Notes: generated from the sequence alone by a model not told the origin. A DNA stretch of 64,000 nt from Vibrio diazotrophicus (GCF_038452265.1 NZ_CP151843.1:992001-1056000), one strand, 5' to 3'; positions 20,340-29,833 are shown, counted from the first letter of the stretch. Translations and numbers: made by a program.

Positions 20340-20569
20340 GGCTTTGTTGCTTAATCTGCGAGGTCTACCACGCTTGCCTTGTCTTTTTTACTTCCACTCG
20401 GCTATCGCTTCCTCATCAATCCAAAAGGTCAGAGAACCACGGTTAATTAAGGCTTGTACTGTTAGTTGTTTTATAACGAGGTTTAGGCATGAGGCTACGA
20501 CGTTTGATGGGTGTAGCCGATCAGATCGTCGCTTCTTGATTTAGTTCCATCGATTTAAGCAACAAAGCC
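20340..20569 (-). mobile_element. 230-bp internally deleted IS5-family (IS903-type) element with both terminal repeats
   Basis: The left end starts GGCTTTGTTGCTTAATC and the right end is its near-perfect inverse (gatttaagcaacaaagcc at 20552-20569). GGCTTTGTTG is typical of IS903-group ends in the IS5 family. Between them, on the minus strand, lie only the first codons of a transposase that then runs straight into the opposite terminal repeat. No matching 9-bp target duplication flanks it (tacgggaat left, acaaataat right), so the copy is old or rearranged. It cannot transpose alone but could be moved by a full-length relative. Confidence 0.8.
20355..20490 (-). pseudogene. IS5-family transposase N-terminal remnant, frameshifted
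   Basis: On the minus strand from ATG 20490 the frame reads MPKPRYKTTN, as in IS5/IS903-group transposases, then meets a stop after a short frameshift. The next frame continues with INRGSLTFWIDEEAIAEWK, a stop, and GKRGRPR, all matching the first ~45 residues of that transposase family. Everything after that is deleted. The open frame on the opposite strand here is only a shadow of this remnant. Confidence 0.85.
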
Positions 20570-21185
20570 ACAAATAATAATGAACCTACCAATAAACCAC
20601 AATTATTTTGTGGAATAATATTTTCACTTAAAATATTTAATTGATATTTTAGACGTAACATCTCATTAGTAACACTAGTCTATATACTTGTTGAGGAAAA
20701 ATCCTAGCTTAAAATATCACAAATAAAAACTGAAGAAAGACAAAAACCCAATAAAAACATAAATATAAATCAAATCTCACTACTTAATAACCATTAATCA
20801 CAAATAAAACCCTTATTCAAAACGTGATTCTCGTTCAAAATGCAATTCAAAAAAACACACAAAAATCGACACCAAAATAACAACTTACCATTTAAAAACA
20901 ATTGGTTATAAAAAACACCAAAGCAAATAAACAATAAATATTTAACCTCCATATAAATCGTCATATTTATTTCATGTAATTCTCAAAAACTATACACAAT
21001 CTACACCATAAATAAGCCATGTTATTAGTTAATAAAAATAAAAAATTGCATTTGTCATTCAGTCAACTAACCTAAAAATGCTAGGTTGTTCGATAGATAT
21101 AGACTATACAATACTGTTCCATAACTATTCTTGATTAGCAATTCGTTTATATATTAATTAAATTTCAAATTTCGCGGAGGGACTC
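20570..21185. other. Very AT-rich intergenic region upstream of the arylsulfatase
   Basis: About 600 bp of strongly AT-rich DNA with many A-tracts and no credible gene. It probably contains the arylsulfatase promoter; a possible -10 (tatacaat) lies near 21105-21112. A-tract density suggests intrinsic curvature and H-NS-type silencing (inference). Confidence 0.5.
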
Positions 21186-22703
21186 ATGCGAAACCATTTA
21201 ATTAAAATATTAGTATTAGCTAGTATACTAATATTTTCAAAGACATACGCGGCAGATAAACCAAATATTTTAGTGTTTTGGGGAGATGATGTAGGTGTTT
21301 ATAATATAAGCGCATATCACAACGGATTGATGGGAGGAAGAACACCTAATATCGATAAAATTGCTAACGAAGGAGCGATTTTTACAGATGCCTACGCACA
21401 ACAAAGCTGTACCGCAGGACGGGCATCTTTTATTTTGGGTCAACATCCATTCCGAACGGGGCTTCTCACCATCGGTATGCCAGGAGCAAAAGAAGGGATT
21501 CAATCTAAAGATCCTACTATTGCAGAACTATTGAAAAATTATGGCTACATGTCAGGCCAGTTTGGTAAAAACCACTTGGGCGATCGAGACGAACATCTTC
21601 CCACAAATCATGGTTTCGATGAGTTCTTTGGTAACCTTTATCACCTAAACGCTGAAGAAGAGCCTGAAACTGAGTTTTATCCAGATGATCCAGAGTTCCG
21701 CAAGAAATTTGGACCAAGAGGTGTATTAAAATCAACTGCTGACGGGAAAATAGAAGACACAGGTTCTCTGACTCGCAAACGTATGGAGAATGTCGACGAA
21801 GAGTTTATGGATGCAAGTCTGGCATTCATGGAAAAAGCCGTGAAAGAAGACAAGCCGTTTTTCATTTGGCATAACTCGACACGTATGCATATTTGGACTC
21901 ACTTAAGCGAAAAATATAAAGGTAAGTCCGGCTACGGCATATACGCAGATGGCATGATGGACTTAGACGATCAGGTGGGCACCATGCTTGATAAGCTGGA
22001 TGAACTCGGTATCGCTGACAATACCATTGTCATCTTTAGTACTGATAATGGTGCAGAGAAAATCACTTGGCCTGACGGCGGAACAACACCATTCAAAGGT
22101 GAAAAAGGCACCACCTGGGAAGGCGGCTTTCGAGTGCCTATGATGGTTCGCTGGCCTGGTCAAATCAAACCGGGAACAGTTATTAATGATATTTTCTCTC
22201 AGGAAGATTGGATGCCAACTTTACTTGCCGCAGTTGGCGAACCTGAAGTTAAAGAGAAACTACTGACTGGCTATAAAGCAGGGAATAAAACATTCAAAGC
22301 TCACTTGGATGGCTATAACCAACTCGACCTTTTAACCGGAAAAGCAGACAAAGGGGCGAGAAAAGAAATATTTTACTTCGATGCAGGGGGCAACCTTAAT
22401 GCAGTCCGCTATAACGATTGGAAAATACACTTTAGCATTATGGAAGGTGCAATAAATGAAGCTTACCGAAAAACACCAAGCTGGCCTTTAGTCATCAATC
22501 TTAGAATGGATCCGTTTGAAGTTAGCCCCGAGTCAGGAATGTACATCAAAGATTTTTATGCAGATCAAATGTGGATGTTTGTACCAGCTCAGGCGTTAGT
22601 AGGAAAGTTCCTAGATACATTTAAAGAGTTCCCGGCAACTCGAGGAAGTTCTTTGAGTATTGAAAAAGTGGTTCAGTCAATGTCACAACCTCCTCGAAAC
22701 TAA
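21186..22703 (+). CDS. Arylsulfatase (type I, formylglycine-dependent), exported
   Basis: 505 residues with a signal peptide ending near TYAA and an excellent GGAGGG site. Catalytic features of the sulfatase/alkaline phosphatase superfamily are visible: metal ligands D34-D35 in WGDDVG, the C75-T-A-G-R79 motif whose cysteine must be converted to formylglycine, GKNHLGD, STDNGAE and the lysine in TPFKGEKGTTWEGG. It should hydrolyse aromatic or other sulfate esters in the periplasm. No maturase (FGE or anSME) is encoded in the window. A hairpin terminator follows, then a HAD phosphatase and a multiheme cytochrome gene on the same strand. Confidence 0.93.
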   Translation: MRNHLIKILVLASILIFSKTYAADKPNILVFWGDDVGVYNISAYHNGLMGGRTPNIDKIANEGAIFTDAYAQQSCTAGRASFILGQHPFRTGLLTIGMPGAKEGIQSKDPTIAELLKNYGYMSGQFGKNHLGDRDEHLPTNHGFDEFFGNLYHLNAEEEPETEFYPDDPEFRKKFGPRGVLKSTADGKIEDTGSLTRKRMENVDEEFMDASLAFMEKAVKEDKPFFIWHNSTRMHIWTHLSEKYKGKSGYGIYADGMMDLDDQVGTMLDKLDELGIADNTIVIFSTDNGAEKITWPDGGTTPFKGEKGTTWEGGFRVPMMVRWPGQIKPGTVINDIFSQEDWMPTLLAAVGEPEVKEKLLTGYKAGNKTFKAHLDGYNQLDLLTGKADKGARKEIFYFDAGGNLNAVRYNDWKIHFSIMEGAINEAYRKTPSWPLVINLRMDPFEVSPESGMYIKDFYADQMWMFVPAQALVGKFLDTFKEFPATRGSSLSIEKVVQSMSQPPRN

Positions 22704-22725
22704 CCTTAAAGGTTATCAATACGAC

Positions 22726-22757
22726 AGGGCACTAACTTACTTGGTGCCCTTTCGTTT
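22726..22757 (+). terminator. Rho-independent terminator after the arylsulfatase gene
   Basis: GGGCAC at 22727 pairs with GTGCCC at 22744, with an 11-base loop, followed by TTTCGTTT. The stem is short, so read-through into the HAD gene is possible. Confidence 0.6.
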
Positions 22758-22790
22758 GGTTGTTACAAAACCGATTATAGGAATACAAAT

Positions 22791-23789
22791 ATGGCTAGAA
22801 AATCGAAAGCTCTTATTTTGCTGATAAGCTATGCTATTTCTTTTTACGCAATCTCCGCAGAACAAGCAGACCCGCTCCCTTCTTGGAATGATACCGACAC
22901 TAAAAAATCTATCATTGAATTCGTATCAAATACAACAATGTCTGGGTCTAAAACCTTTGTCCCAATAGAGCAAAGAATCGCGACATTCGATAATGATGGA
23001 ACTTTATGGGCAGAAAAACCCATCTACTTACAACTATTTTTTGCTATAGATAAAGTAAAAGATATGTCGTCAGAACACCCAGAGTGGCGTACAGAAGAGC
23101 CATACGCTTCCGCTATAAAAGGAGACTTAGAAACCTTAGGTAAGCAAGGTCTTGAAGGGCTGATGAAACTCGTCATGCAAACCCATTCTGGAATGTCTGC
23201 GGAGGAATTTCATCAAGAGGTGAAAGACTGGTTGAAAACGGCTAGGCACCCTATTACCAACAAACCTTATACACAAATGGTTTATCAGCCAATGCTCGAA
23301 TTATTAGATTACCTGAGAGACAACCAATACCAAATCTTTATTGTTTCTGGAGGAGGTGTGGAGTTCATGCGAGTCTGGGCTCCTGAAGTTTACGGTATTC
23401 CGACGCAAAATATTATTGGTACAACTCTTAAAGCGGAATATAAAGTTGAAGGCAATGAAATAACAATTCAACGCCTACCCGAAATTGACTTTGTTAATGA
23501 CAAAACAGTAAAGCCAATCTCAATTCAGAACTTCATCGGTAAGCGCCCTACCTTGGCGTTTGGAAACTCTGATGGTGACTTACAGATGCTGGAATGGACT
23601 ACTGCGGGAACTGGCCCAAGGTTTGGTGGAATCATTCATCACACGGATAAGATCAGAGAGTGGGCTTATGACCGGAAGTCACCTGTAGGCAAACTTGATA
23701 AAGCTATTGAAGTTGGAAAAAGCAAAGGATGGCTTTTCGTCGATATGGAAAAAGACTGGAATCAAGTTTTCCAGCAATTAGGTAACTAA
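22791..23789 (+). CDS. Exported HAD-superfamily phosphatase
   Basis: 332 residues. A signal peptide (about 1-23, ending AISAEQ) places it in the periplasm, unusual for HAD enzymes. Motif I is FDNDGT (nucleophile D67, acid D69), motif II is in IVSGGG, and the acidic motif IV is GNSDGDLQML near 255. It should remove phosphate from a small phosphoester; the substrate cannot be told from sequence. It has its own AGGAA ribosome site and sits between the arylsulfatase and the octaheme cytochrome genes, suggesting joint use in processing sulfated or phosphorylated compounds (inference). Confidence 0.85.
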   Translation: MARKSKALILLISYAISFYAISAEQADPLPSWNDTDTKKSIIEFVSNTTMSGSKTFVPIEQRIATFDNDGTLWAEKPIYLQLFFAIDKVKDMSSEHPEWRTEEPYASAIKGDLETLGKQGLEGLMKLVMQTHSGMSAEEFHQEVKDWLKTARHPITNKPYTQMVYQPMLELLDYLRDNQYQIFIVSGGGVEFMRVWAPEVYGIPTQNIIGTTLKAEYKVEGNEITIQRLPEIDFVNDKTVKPISIQNFIGKRPTLAFGNSDGDLQMLEWTTAGTGPRFGGIIHHTDKIREWAYDRKSPVGKLDKAIEVGKSKGWLFVDMEKDWNQVFQQLGN

Positions 23790-23825
23790 CCTTGCGCCTT
23801 GTTTAATCATCATTTTTCTAATCAA

Positions 23826-23862
23826 GCTAACAGTGAGCGTCAGCATATTTTTTACTGTTAGC
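23826..23862. repeat. 9-bp perfect inverted repeat between HAD and cytochrome genes
   Basis: gctaacagt at 23826-23834 pairs with actgttagc at 23854-23862 across 19 bases that include a T-run. It lacks a T-tract after the stem on the plus strand, so it may be a weak terminator or an operator. Confidence 0.4.
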
Positions 23863-23981
23863 TGTTGAGCTTATCGTTAAGCACAATAACTAAGCAATAA
23901 TCAAAGAGACTAATTATTTGTATAATATAGAATTTATCGTCTACATTGATTAGGTTTAACAAAAATAATAAAGGACTATAT

Positions 23982-26300
23982 ATGTGCCAGTGGGCGAATT
24001 TGACACGTTTTATCTTTATTATCATTTCCGTATTACTCAACAGCTGTCCAACATTCGCCCAATCGTCATCGACTGACACAGAGATTAAACCGATCTCGGT
24101 TGCAAGCTATGTAGGTACAGATGCCTGTATCGACTGCCATATTCAGGAAACGAACGCATGGAAAGGTTCTCATCATGACATGGCAATGAAACATGCTAAT
24201 GATAAATCTGTTCGAGGGAATTTTGACGATCAGATTTACCATCACAATGGAAAACAAAATCGCTTTTTTCGTAAAGGAGAAGAGTACTGGGTTAACATCC
24301 AGGGCCCCGATCATCAATGGCACGACTTTAAGATCAGTTACACATTTGGCTGGGAGCCACTTCAACAGTATATGGTCGAGTTTAATGATGGCCGAATACA
24401 ATTAATACCATTCGCTTGGGATACGAGATCTAAACTCGAGGGCGGGCAGCGTTGGTTTCATCTCTATCCAGATACTACAAACAGCGACGAATTTTATTGG
24501 ACAAATACTGGCCAAAATTGGAACTACATGTGCGCCGACTGCCATTCCACCGATCTTAAAAAAAATTATAACCCAATAACAAACACCTATATGACGACCT
24601 GGGCGGAAATAAATGTAGGTTGTGAAGCGTGCCATGGACCTGCGAGCAAGCATATTGCTCTTATTGAGAACGCCAACAGCGATTTAAACCTACGAACTCA
24701 ACTTCACGGGTTTGAGCGTGACCTGTCTAATGCCGTATCAGAATGGGTGACCCAGCAAGGCCACTCCACCTTGCAACCTAAAGAAATTTCGAAAACAGAT
24801 CAAATTAAAACTTGTGCGCAATGCCACAGTCGTCGAACTCAACTCAATGAAACTGGCGATCATGTTAAAGGGTCATTTTTTAATAAATATCGATTAAGTT
24901 TAATTACACCAGAACTTTATTACCCAGACGGTCAAATATATGATGAAGACTATGTGTATGGCTCTTTCCTGCAATCAGAAATGGCGGAGAAAGGGGTAAC
25001 TTGTACTAATTGTCATGACCCTCACAGTGCCGACTTGAAAATGCCTAAGGAGACAGTCTGTCTACAATGCCATATTTCCTCTCAATACACTTCAGACAAT
25101 CACACTTTTCATGCTGAAAGCTCAGAAGCTTCGCAATGTACAACTTGTCATATGCCAGAGACAATCTATATGCAAGTCGATTCGCGCAGAGATCATGGCT
25201 GGCATGTGCCCCGCCCCGATTTAAGTGAGCATATTGAAACACCTAATGCGTGTACATCGTGTCATGAGGATAAAAACAACCTATGGGCAGATCAGCAAAT
25301 AGCAAAATGGTTTCCAAACTCAAAATATCGAAATCGTCAGCATTTTTCTGTGGCATTTTATGCCGACATGATAGGGCATCAAGGAGCAGATAAAGCTCTT
25401 GCATACTTAGCACAAGATACAACGCTAAAGGACATTATTCGTGGCTCAGCACTAGAGCGTATGGCTGGAAGCACAGGACAAAATACCACTCTTGCTCTAG
25501 TCCGATCGGTGAAAAGCGACAATGAAATGATACGTTTGGGAACAATAGCAGGCTCATCTGGATACCCATTTAGAGACAGATGGAGAATACTATCGCCTTT
25601 ACTCGTTGATTCAGTGCTTTCTATTCGTGCTGAAGCCGCAGCCGCTCTAGTGCATGACTACAGTGAAATGGACTCTCAACAACGTAGCAAGCTAAACAAA
25701 CCGCTAGAAGAATACATGAAAATTCAAGAATATAACTTGGACAGAGGGTTTGGACGAACAAATTTGGCAAACATATACCGCAGCTTAGGTGAAAATGAAC
25801 GTGCAATAAAACTGTATAACGAAGCGATTGAAATAGAGCCATACTACGAAAATAGCTATGTTAATTTAGCTGATCTTTATCGTAGTACTCAAAATGAAAG
25901 TCGAGCGTTTGCGATATTAGAACAAGGACTGAAAGCCCAACCTAAATCCAGCATGATACCATATAGTGCTGGCTTGTCTTTATTGCGCCAAGGTAATGAA
26001 AAATCAGCGCTAGAATACTTAAAAAAAGCAACCGAAAACGCTCCCAATAACCCAAACTATTGGTATGTTTATGGTCTTTCACTAGAGAAGACTGATGTAT
26101 TAAAAGCTAGTAAAGCGTTAGATACTGCATTCAAAATTAGTAGAAACCCAGATCACCTATATGTGCAGTGTGAACTTCTAGCAAGAAACTACCAAGCTGG
26201 AGCCATCGCTTTTTCATTTGAAAGATGTAAACAACAGCTAAGAAGCTTTGTACCTGAACGTGTAATAGATTTGCTCAATTCAATTGTCCAACAAAATTAA
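23982..26300 (+). CDS. Octaheme c-type cytochrome with C-terminal TPR repeats
   Basis: I take ATG 23982 (AAGGAC site six bases upstream, product opening MCQWANL with a clean signal peptide cut near FAQS) over a TTG 36 bases earlier; 772 residues. Eight CxxCH heme sites are visible in order: CIDCH, CADCH, CEACH, CAQCH, CTNCH, CLQCH, CTTCH, CTSCH. The segment SHHDMAMKHA and the WFHLYPD and WNYMCADCH stretches mark a multiheme family common near proteobacterial redox and hydrolase genes. After the hemes comes a helical region, then TPR repeats (~590-740, for example AIKLYNEAIEIEPYYENSYVNLADLYR). It should be periplasmic; its electron partner is unknown. Confidence 0.88.
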   Translation: MCQWANLTRFIFIIISVLLNSCPTFAQSSSTDTEIKPISVASYVGTDACIDCHIQETNAWKGSHHDMAMKHANDKSVRGNFDDQIYHHNGKQNRFFRKGEEYWVNIQGPDHQWHDFKISYTFGWEPLQQYMVEFNDGRIQLIPFAWDTRSKLEGGQRWFHLYPDTTNSDEFYWTNTGQNWNYMCADCHSTDLKKNYNPITNTYMTTWAEINVGCEACHGPASKHIALIENANSDLNLRTQLHGFERDLSNAVSEWVTQQGHSTLQPKEISKTDQIKTCAQCHSRRTQLNETGDHVKGSFFNKYRLSLITPELYYPDGQIYDEDYVYGSFLQSEMAEKGVTCTNCHDPHSADLKMPKETVCLQCHISSQYTSDNHTFHAESSEASQCTTCHMPETIYMQVDSRRDHGWHVPRPDLSEHIETPNACTSCHEDKNNLWADQQIAKWFPNSKYRNRQHFSVAFYADMIGHQGADKALAYLAQDTTLKDIIRGSALERMAGSTGQNTTLALVRSVKSDNEMIRLGTIAGSSGYPFRDRWRILSPLLVDSVLSIRAEAAAALVHDYSEMDSQQRSKLNKPLEEYMKIQEYNLDRGFGRTNLANIYRSLGENERAIKLYNEAIEIEPYYENSYVNLADLYRSTQNESRAFAILEQGLKAQPKSSMIPYSAGLSLLRQGNEKSALEYLKKATENAPNNPNYWYVYGLSLEKTDVLKASKALDTAFKISRNPDHLYVQCELLARNYQAGAIAFSFERCKQQLRSFVPERVIDLLNSIVQQN

Positions 26301-26913
26301 ACCGTCCTTAATACGTCAAAACCGAGATTGATAAATAATTGAACAAATAGGCTTATTTACATGTTGGTGGTATTCGCTCAATTAGGGCATCATTCGTTTA
26401 CTAAGAGTGATAGCCCTAATAAGAACAGGGATACTTTGTGTCAGCAAACACTCTTAATACGCCTAATGCAACCATAAGTTGATATTTTTGTGATGTGTTG
26501 TATTAAGACTAAAATTTTTGTAGGAAAGTACCTTACAGAAAAATGGTTCTCCCCCCCATATGCGCATTCAATCGGTAGTAAACAGATGACAAAGTCGCTT
26601 GGTAATTAAGGTACGACAGAATCGCTTGGTGATCACACGTGCAAGCCTATCCGCTGAACAAACTTCTGGACAGAACTGAGTCAGTGACTTTACTAAATTA
26701 GCTTTTTAGGGATTACCTGGAGTATTGCAAAATCTCCAGTCAGTTGGACGAATTCACTATGCCATTACACTTTAAGCTTTATCTATGGGGCAAAGACCCA
26801 GACAGGTATCTATCACCGAATGGAGTTTGATGTAGTGTGCGTACTCAAAGAAGCCCTAGCTCATGTCGTAAGTTAGGACTTTCTTTCAAATTGAACATAT
26901 TTAAACGGGGTTT
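26301..26913. other. Intergenic region with possible mobile-element debris
   Basis: 613 bp without a credible gene. The first half is AT-rich; the second half differs in composition and contains two imperfect 19-bp direct repeats (given separately). A 23-codon frame from 26759 (MPLHFKLYLWGKDPDRY) could be a gene fragment, but I cannot name its parent. The following large gene has no counterpart nearby, so this looks like an island boundary. Confidence 0.45.
26588..26633. repeat. Two imperfect 19-bp direct repeats, 27-bp period
   Basis: gacaaagtcgcttggtaat at 26588-26606 and gacagaatcgcttggtgat at 26615-26633 agree at 16 of 19 positions. The arrangement resembles tandem transposase-binding sites at the ends of Tn7-like elements, whose motifs also begin GACAA(T)AAAGTC, but only two copies are visible. 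Confidence 0.5.
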
Positions 26914-28485
26914 ATGCATGGCATACTAATAGTCATCGATAAGGTTAATCATTTTTTAGGCTATATGGAATTTGAGAAATATTTCAATCTAGGTGCTCTA
27001 GGGGAAGATACGTTAGCAAAATGGTGTCGCGAGGTAGGGATTGTCATAACTTCTTCTGCACATGAAGATGTAAATGGATGGGATAGCTTTCTTGAATTCC
27101 CCTACCTGAAGACTGATTTACCGAGAGATCTACAAAGCACTCCTATGGAATGTAAAGTACAAGTAAAGTCCACACAGGGGAAAAGAGGCAAGTGTGATAT
27201 CAAGTTATCAGCACTCAAGCGACTCGTTAATTACAACTCTCCGGCCTTCATCCTTTTCCTAGAGTTCAGTGAAGATTCCCTACCGCATCTAGAATCAGCC
27301 TATCTCGTTCATATTGATGAGTCACTGATCCATCGGGTGCTTAAAAAAGTCAGAAAAAATGATATATCAAAGGCTCCCAAAGAACTAAACAAGCTAGTGA
27401 TAACTGTCAATTATGATGAAAACGTAAAGTTGAAAAGCCCCCATGCCAGTGAATTTGTGGACAAAGTTCTGACACATATCCCGTCTGGTATGGACAAATA
27501 TCAAGAAAATAAAAAAGCCATTATTAAAACGACAGGTTACGGTGAATCCGGATTCTCCTTTTCTTTTAAGGCTGAGCCATCAGAAATTCAGAACCATCTA
27601 AAAGATAGTTACCTTGGGTACCAACCTGTCCCAATAAATGTCAGTGAAAGCATAACTAAAGATAACCGATTTGATTTATCAGAGGGGGCTGTAGTCATTG
27701 AAGAAAGTCAGAATGCACAAGTAACGATCACTCCCAACGTATCAGGCCAGTGCAACCTAAAAGTCCGAACTACACCATACTCACCGGCCATCACTTTCTT
27801 AACCGATATAGTACATAAGGTTTGCATCACTCCGCACGATACTGGTTTGTTCCTTCGTTCAGATCTGTTCTCAATAGAAATAAGCGTTAAAGAAGGCGAA
27901 TTTCATGTAACCCCTCACCTGACTACTGATAAGACAACTTCAATCCAAGGTGCTATTAATTTTTTAAGAGTATTTCACGCATCTCAGAGAGACAATGAGC
28001 AACTGTGGGAAATGCACTTTCTTGAAGATGATAGAAAACTCAATGCAACTTGTACTGTTAGCCATCAAGACAATAAAGATGACTTAATTGAATCATTGAT
28101 ACTGATATACCAAAGCTACAATTTAGAACCTAGCAAATTAATATCGCTAGATCAGTTAGCACAAGACGAAGAGCGCATTAACGTATTAGCTAAATTTTTG
28201 AGAAATGAGCCAGACGGAGTTTGTCTCGAACCGCATCCAGACGACGTGATTGACGTATCTGACGACATACAAAATGTAATGCCTTTCGTTGTGCAAGTTG
28301 GTGAGTATGTATTGGGCTCAGTGTTCCTAATGCACGCAAACGTTGAAAACTCAAAGTATGTAGTCCACACAATTGAAACTTTAGAACCATTTGTGTTTGA
28401 AAACCGCTCCCCCACTAACGACGAATTAGAAGAAATAACCCAAATACACATCAATAGATTAGAACAGTCAACTTCTAAGTCTTAA
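26914..28485 (+). CDS. DUF4365-like (possible PD-(D/E)xK nuclease) protein with unknown C-terminal region
   Basis: 523 residues from ATG 26914 (GGGG five bases upstream); a start at MEFEKYF, 17 codons on, is equally plausible. The N-terminal ~160 residues read like DUF4365/PD-(D/E)xK folds: an opening GED (30-32), D57 in NGWDSF, and Q83-V-K85 in VQVKST, followed by the hydrophobic strand FILFLEFS. The remaining ~350 residues are acidic, strand-rich and unrecognised. No signal peptide or membrane segment, so cytoplasmic. It stands alone between regions of unusual composition. Families of this type often occur in defence islands, so an anti-phage role is possible but unproven. Confidence 0.75.
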   Translation: MHGILIVIDKVNHFLGYMEFEKYFNLGALGEDTLAKWCREVGIVITSSAHEDVNGWDSFLEFPYLKTDLPRDLQSTPMECKVQVKSTQGKRGKCDIKLSALKRLVNYNSPAFILFLEFSEDSLPHLESAYLVHIDESLIHRVLKKVRKNDISKAPKELNKLVITVNYDENVKLKSPHASEFVDKVLTHIPSGMDKYQENKKAIIKTTGYGESGFSFSFKAEPSEIQNHLKDSYLGYQPVPINVSESITKDNRFDLSEGAVVIEESQNAQVTITPNVSGQCNLKVRTTPYSPAITFLTDIVHKVCITPHDTGLFLRSDLFSIEISVKEGEFHVTPHLTTDKTTSIQGAINFLRVFHASQRDNEQLWEMHFLEDDRKLNATCTVSHQDNKDDLIESLILIYQSYNLEPSKLISLDQLAQDEERINVLAKFLRNEPDGVCLEPHPDDVIDVSDDIQNVMPFVVQVGEYVLGSVFLMHANVENSKYVVHTIETLEPFVFENRSPTNDELEEITQIHINRLEQSTSKS

Positions 28486-28800
28486 TTAAACTCAACGAGT
28501 TAAGAAATGAGAGCCCTTACTAAACCTTCGGCCCTCACAAGGTGTAATCTTAGTCTGACTTGCAAAGAGCTAGTCTACAACGATGGGGGCAAGTCTTGTC
28601 TTTTGCCTATCCATTAGATCATGTACGGCAAAACAATGAGTTAAATATTGCTCTTTTATGAGAGCTAACAAGAAAAGGGGTACGAAACGTTTTAGGGTGA
28701 TTACACTAAGGCGCTACTACCCCAAATCGGGCACGCAGCAAGCATTTGAACAAAATCAATTCAGCCATAAGAGGATGAGTTTGAATCTTGAAAATCTGAA
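28486..28800. other. Intergenic region, no gene seen
   Basis: 315 bp between the DUF4365-like gene and the GlxA-type regulator, converging from both sides. A basic 75-codon frame opens within it but overlaps the regulator and has no ribosome site or familiar motif. No strong terminator is visible. Confidence 0.45.
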
Positions 28801-29715
28801 TCAGGAAAATCTCTTTCGAAACTCTCGTGGAGTTAATCCGACAATATTGATAAAGACCTTTCGACATGCACTGATATCTTCGTAACCGACTTGGTTAGCT
28901 ATCCATTCAAATGAACGTTTTGTACTTTCCAGGTAGTCACATGCATTCTGTACTCTGAGACGCTGCAAATACTGATTTGGGTTGTAACCTGTGGCCTTTA
29001 GGAATCGCCTTTGCATAGTACGTTCAGTAAGGTTTGCCAGCTTTGCTAATTGCTGTATCGACAACTGTTCCGTATAACTCTGATGCATTATTTGTTGAAC
29101 AGAAACTATCACCAAATCACCATGAGCGAACGATGGTTTGAACTGTTGATAATAGCTCTGTTCTCTCTGCGCGGTGTCGACAACAAGTGTTTTACCAAGT
29201 TGGCGTACAACCCTAGGAGACGCATATTTAGAGACCAGCTCAAACCCGAGATCCAGCCACGACATCATCCCGCCTGCCGTAATTATGTCACCGTGATCGA
29301 CCAATATCTTATTGCTGTTAAGAGGAATCTCCGTAAACATTCGGGTAAATGTTTCTGCTAGCGCCCAATGAGTTGTCACTTCTCTTTTACCAAGTAAGTT
29401 AGTTGCGGCCAAAATAAATCCCCCCGCGCAAGCAGATGATAGAACTGCACCTTGGGAATACTGCTTTCTAAGCCATTCAATAAGTTTGGCTTCAGGGACT
29501 AAGTAATAATCATCTATTGAAGCTGGCGGTAGCAAAACAACTGTAAAACTATCCTCTATAAGCTCATCATGCGGAATAATGACTGGTTCAAATAAAACCT
29601 CCATCCCTTGTTCCCTACAAACTCGGTTCGCAAGTAAAAACATTTCTTCAAGACCATAAACCGCAGACTTCAACGCTGAAGGATACTCGCAAATTCCAAC
29701 GGATATTTTTGTCAT
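28801..29715 (-). CDS. GlxA-type AraC-family regulator (DJ-1/PfpI domain plus HTH)
   Basis: 304 residues. Residues ~5-190 form a DJ-1/PfpI-like sensing domain with C96 in SSACAGGF at the nucleophile-elbow position. Residues ~205-304 hold two helix-turn-helices of AraC type (IQQLAKLANLTERTMQRRF, and ISACRKVF followed by LTPREFRKRFS). A GGAGG site precedes the start. It is divergent from the isochorismatase-family hydrolase with a 118-base shared promoter region, so that gene is its most likely target. The effector is unknown. Confidence 0.92.
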   Translation of the reverse strand: MTKISVGICEYPSALKSAVYGLEEMFLLANRVCREQGMEVLFEPVIIPHDELIEDSFTVVLLPPASIDDYYLVPEAKLIEWLRKQYSQGAVLSSACAGGFILAATNLLGKREVTTHWALAETFTRMFTEIPLNSNKILVDHGDIITAGGMMSWLDLGFELVSKYASPRVVRQLGKTLVVDTAQREQSYYQQFKPSFAHGDLVIVSVQQIMHQSYTEQLSIQQLAKLANLTERTMQRRFLKATGYNPNQYLQRLRVQNACDYLESTKRSFEWIANQVGYEDISACRKVFINIVGLTPREFRKRFS

Positions 29716-29833
29716 AACTGCCTCCGAACTTGTCGTTTTTAACCTTTTTTATGTCATTTTAGCCTCTAAAAAGAGTACAGCAAATCGCTCATAATTTTCT
29801 TCAACCAAAAGTTAAAGAAACAGGAGATCAAAA

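Noticed and set aside
20302..20544. 80-codon plus-strand frame
   Set aside because: It is the antisense shadow of the IS5-type transposase remnant; the minus strand gives recognisable transposase residues.
20570..21185. A possible small RNA or leader in the AT-rich gap
   Set aside because: No stable hairpin with a terminator-like tail was found; only A-tracts.
28658..28885. 75-codon basic frame before the GlxA-type regulator
   Set aside because: No ribosome site, no familiar motif, and it overlaps the 3' end of a well-supported gene on the other strand.
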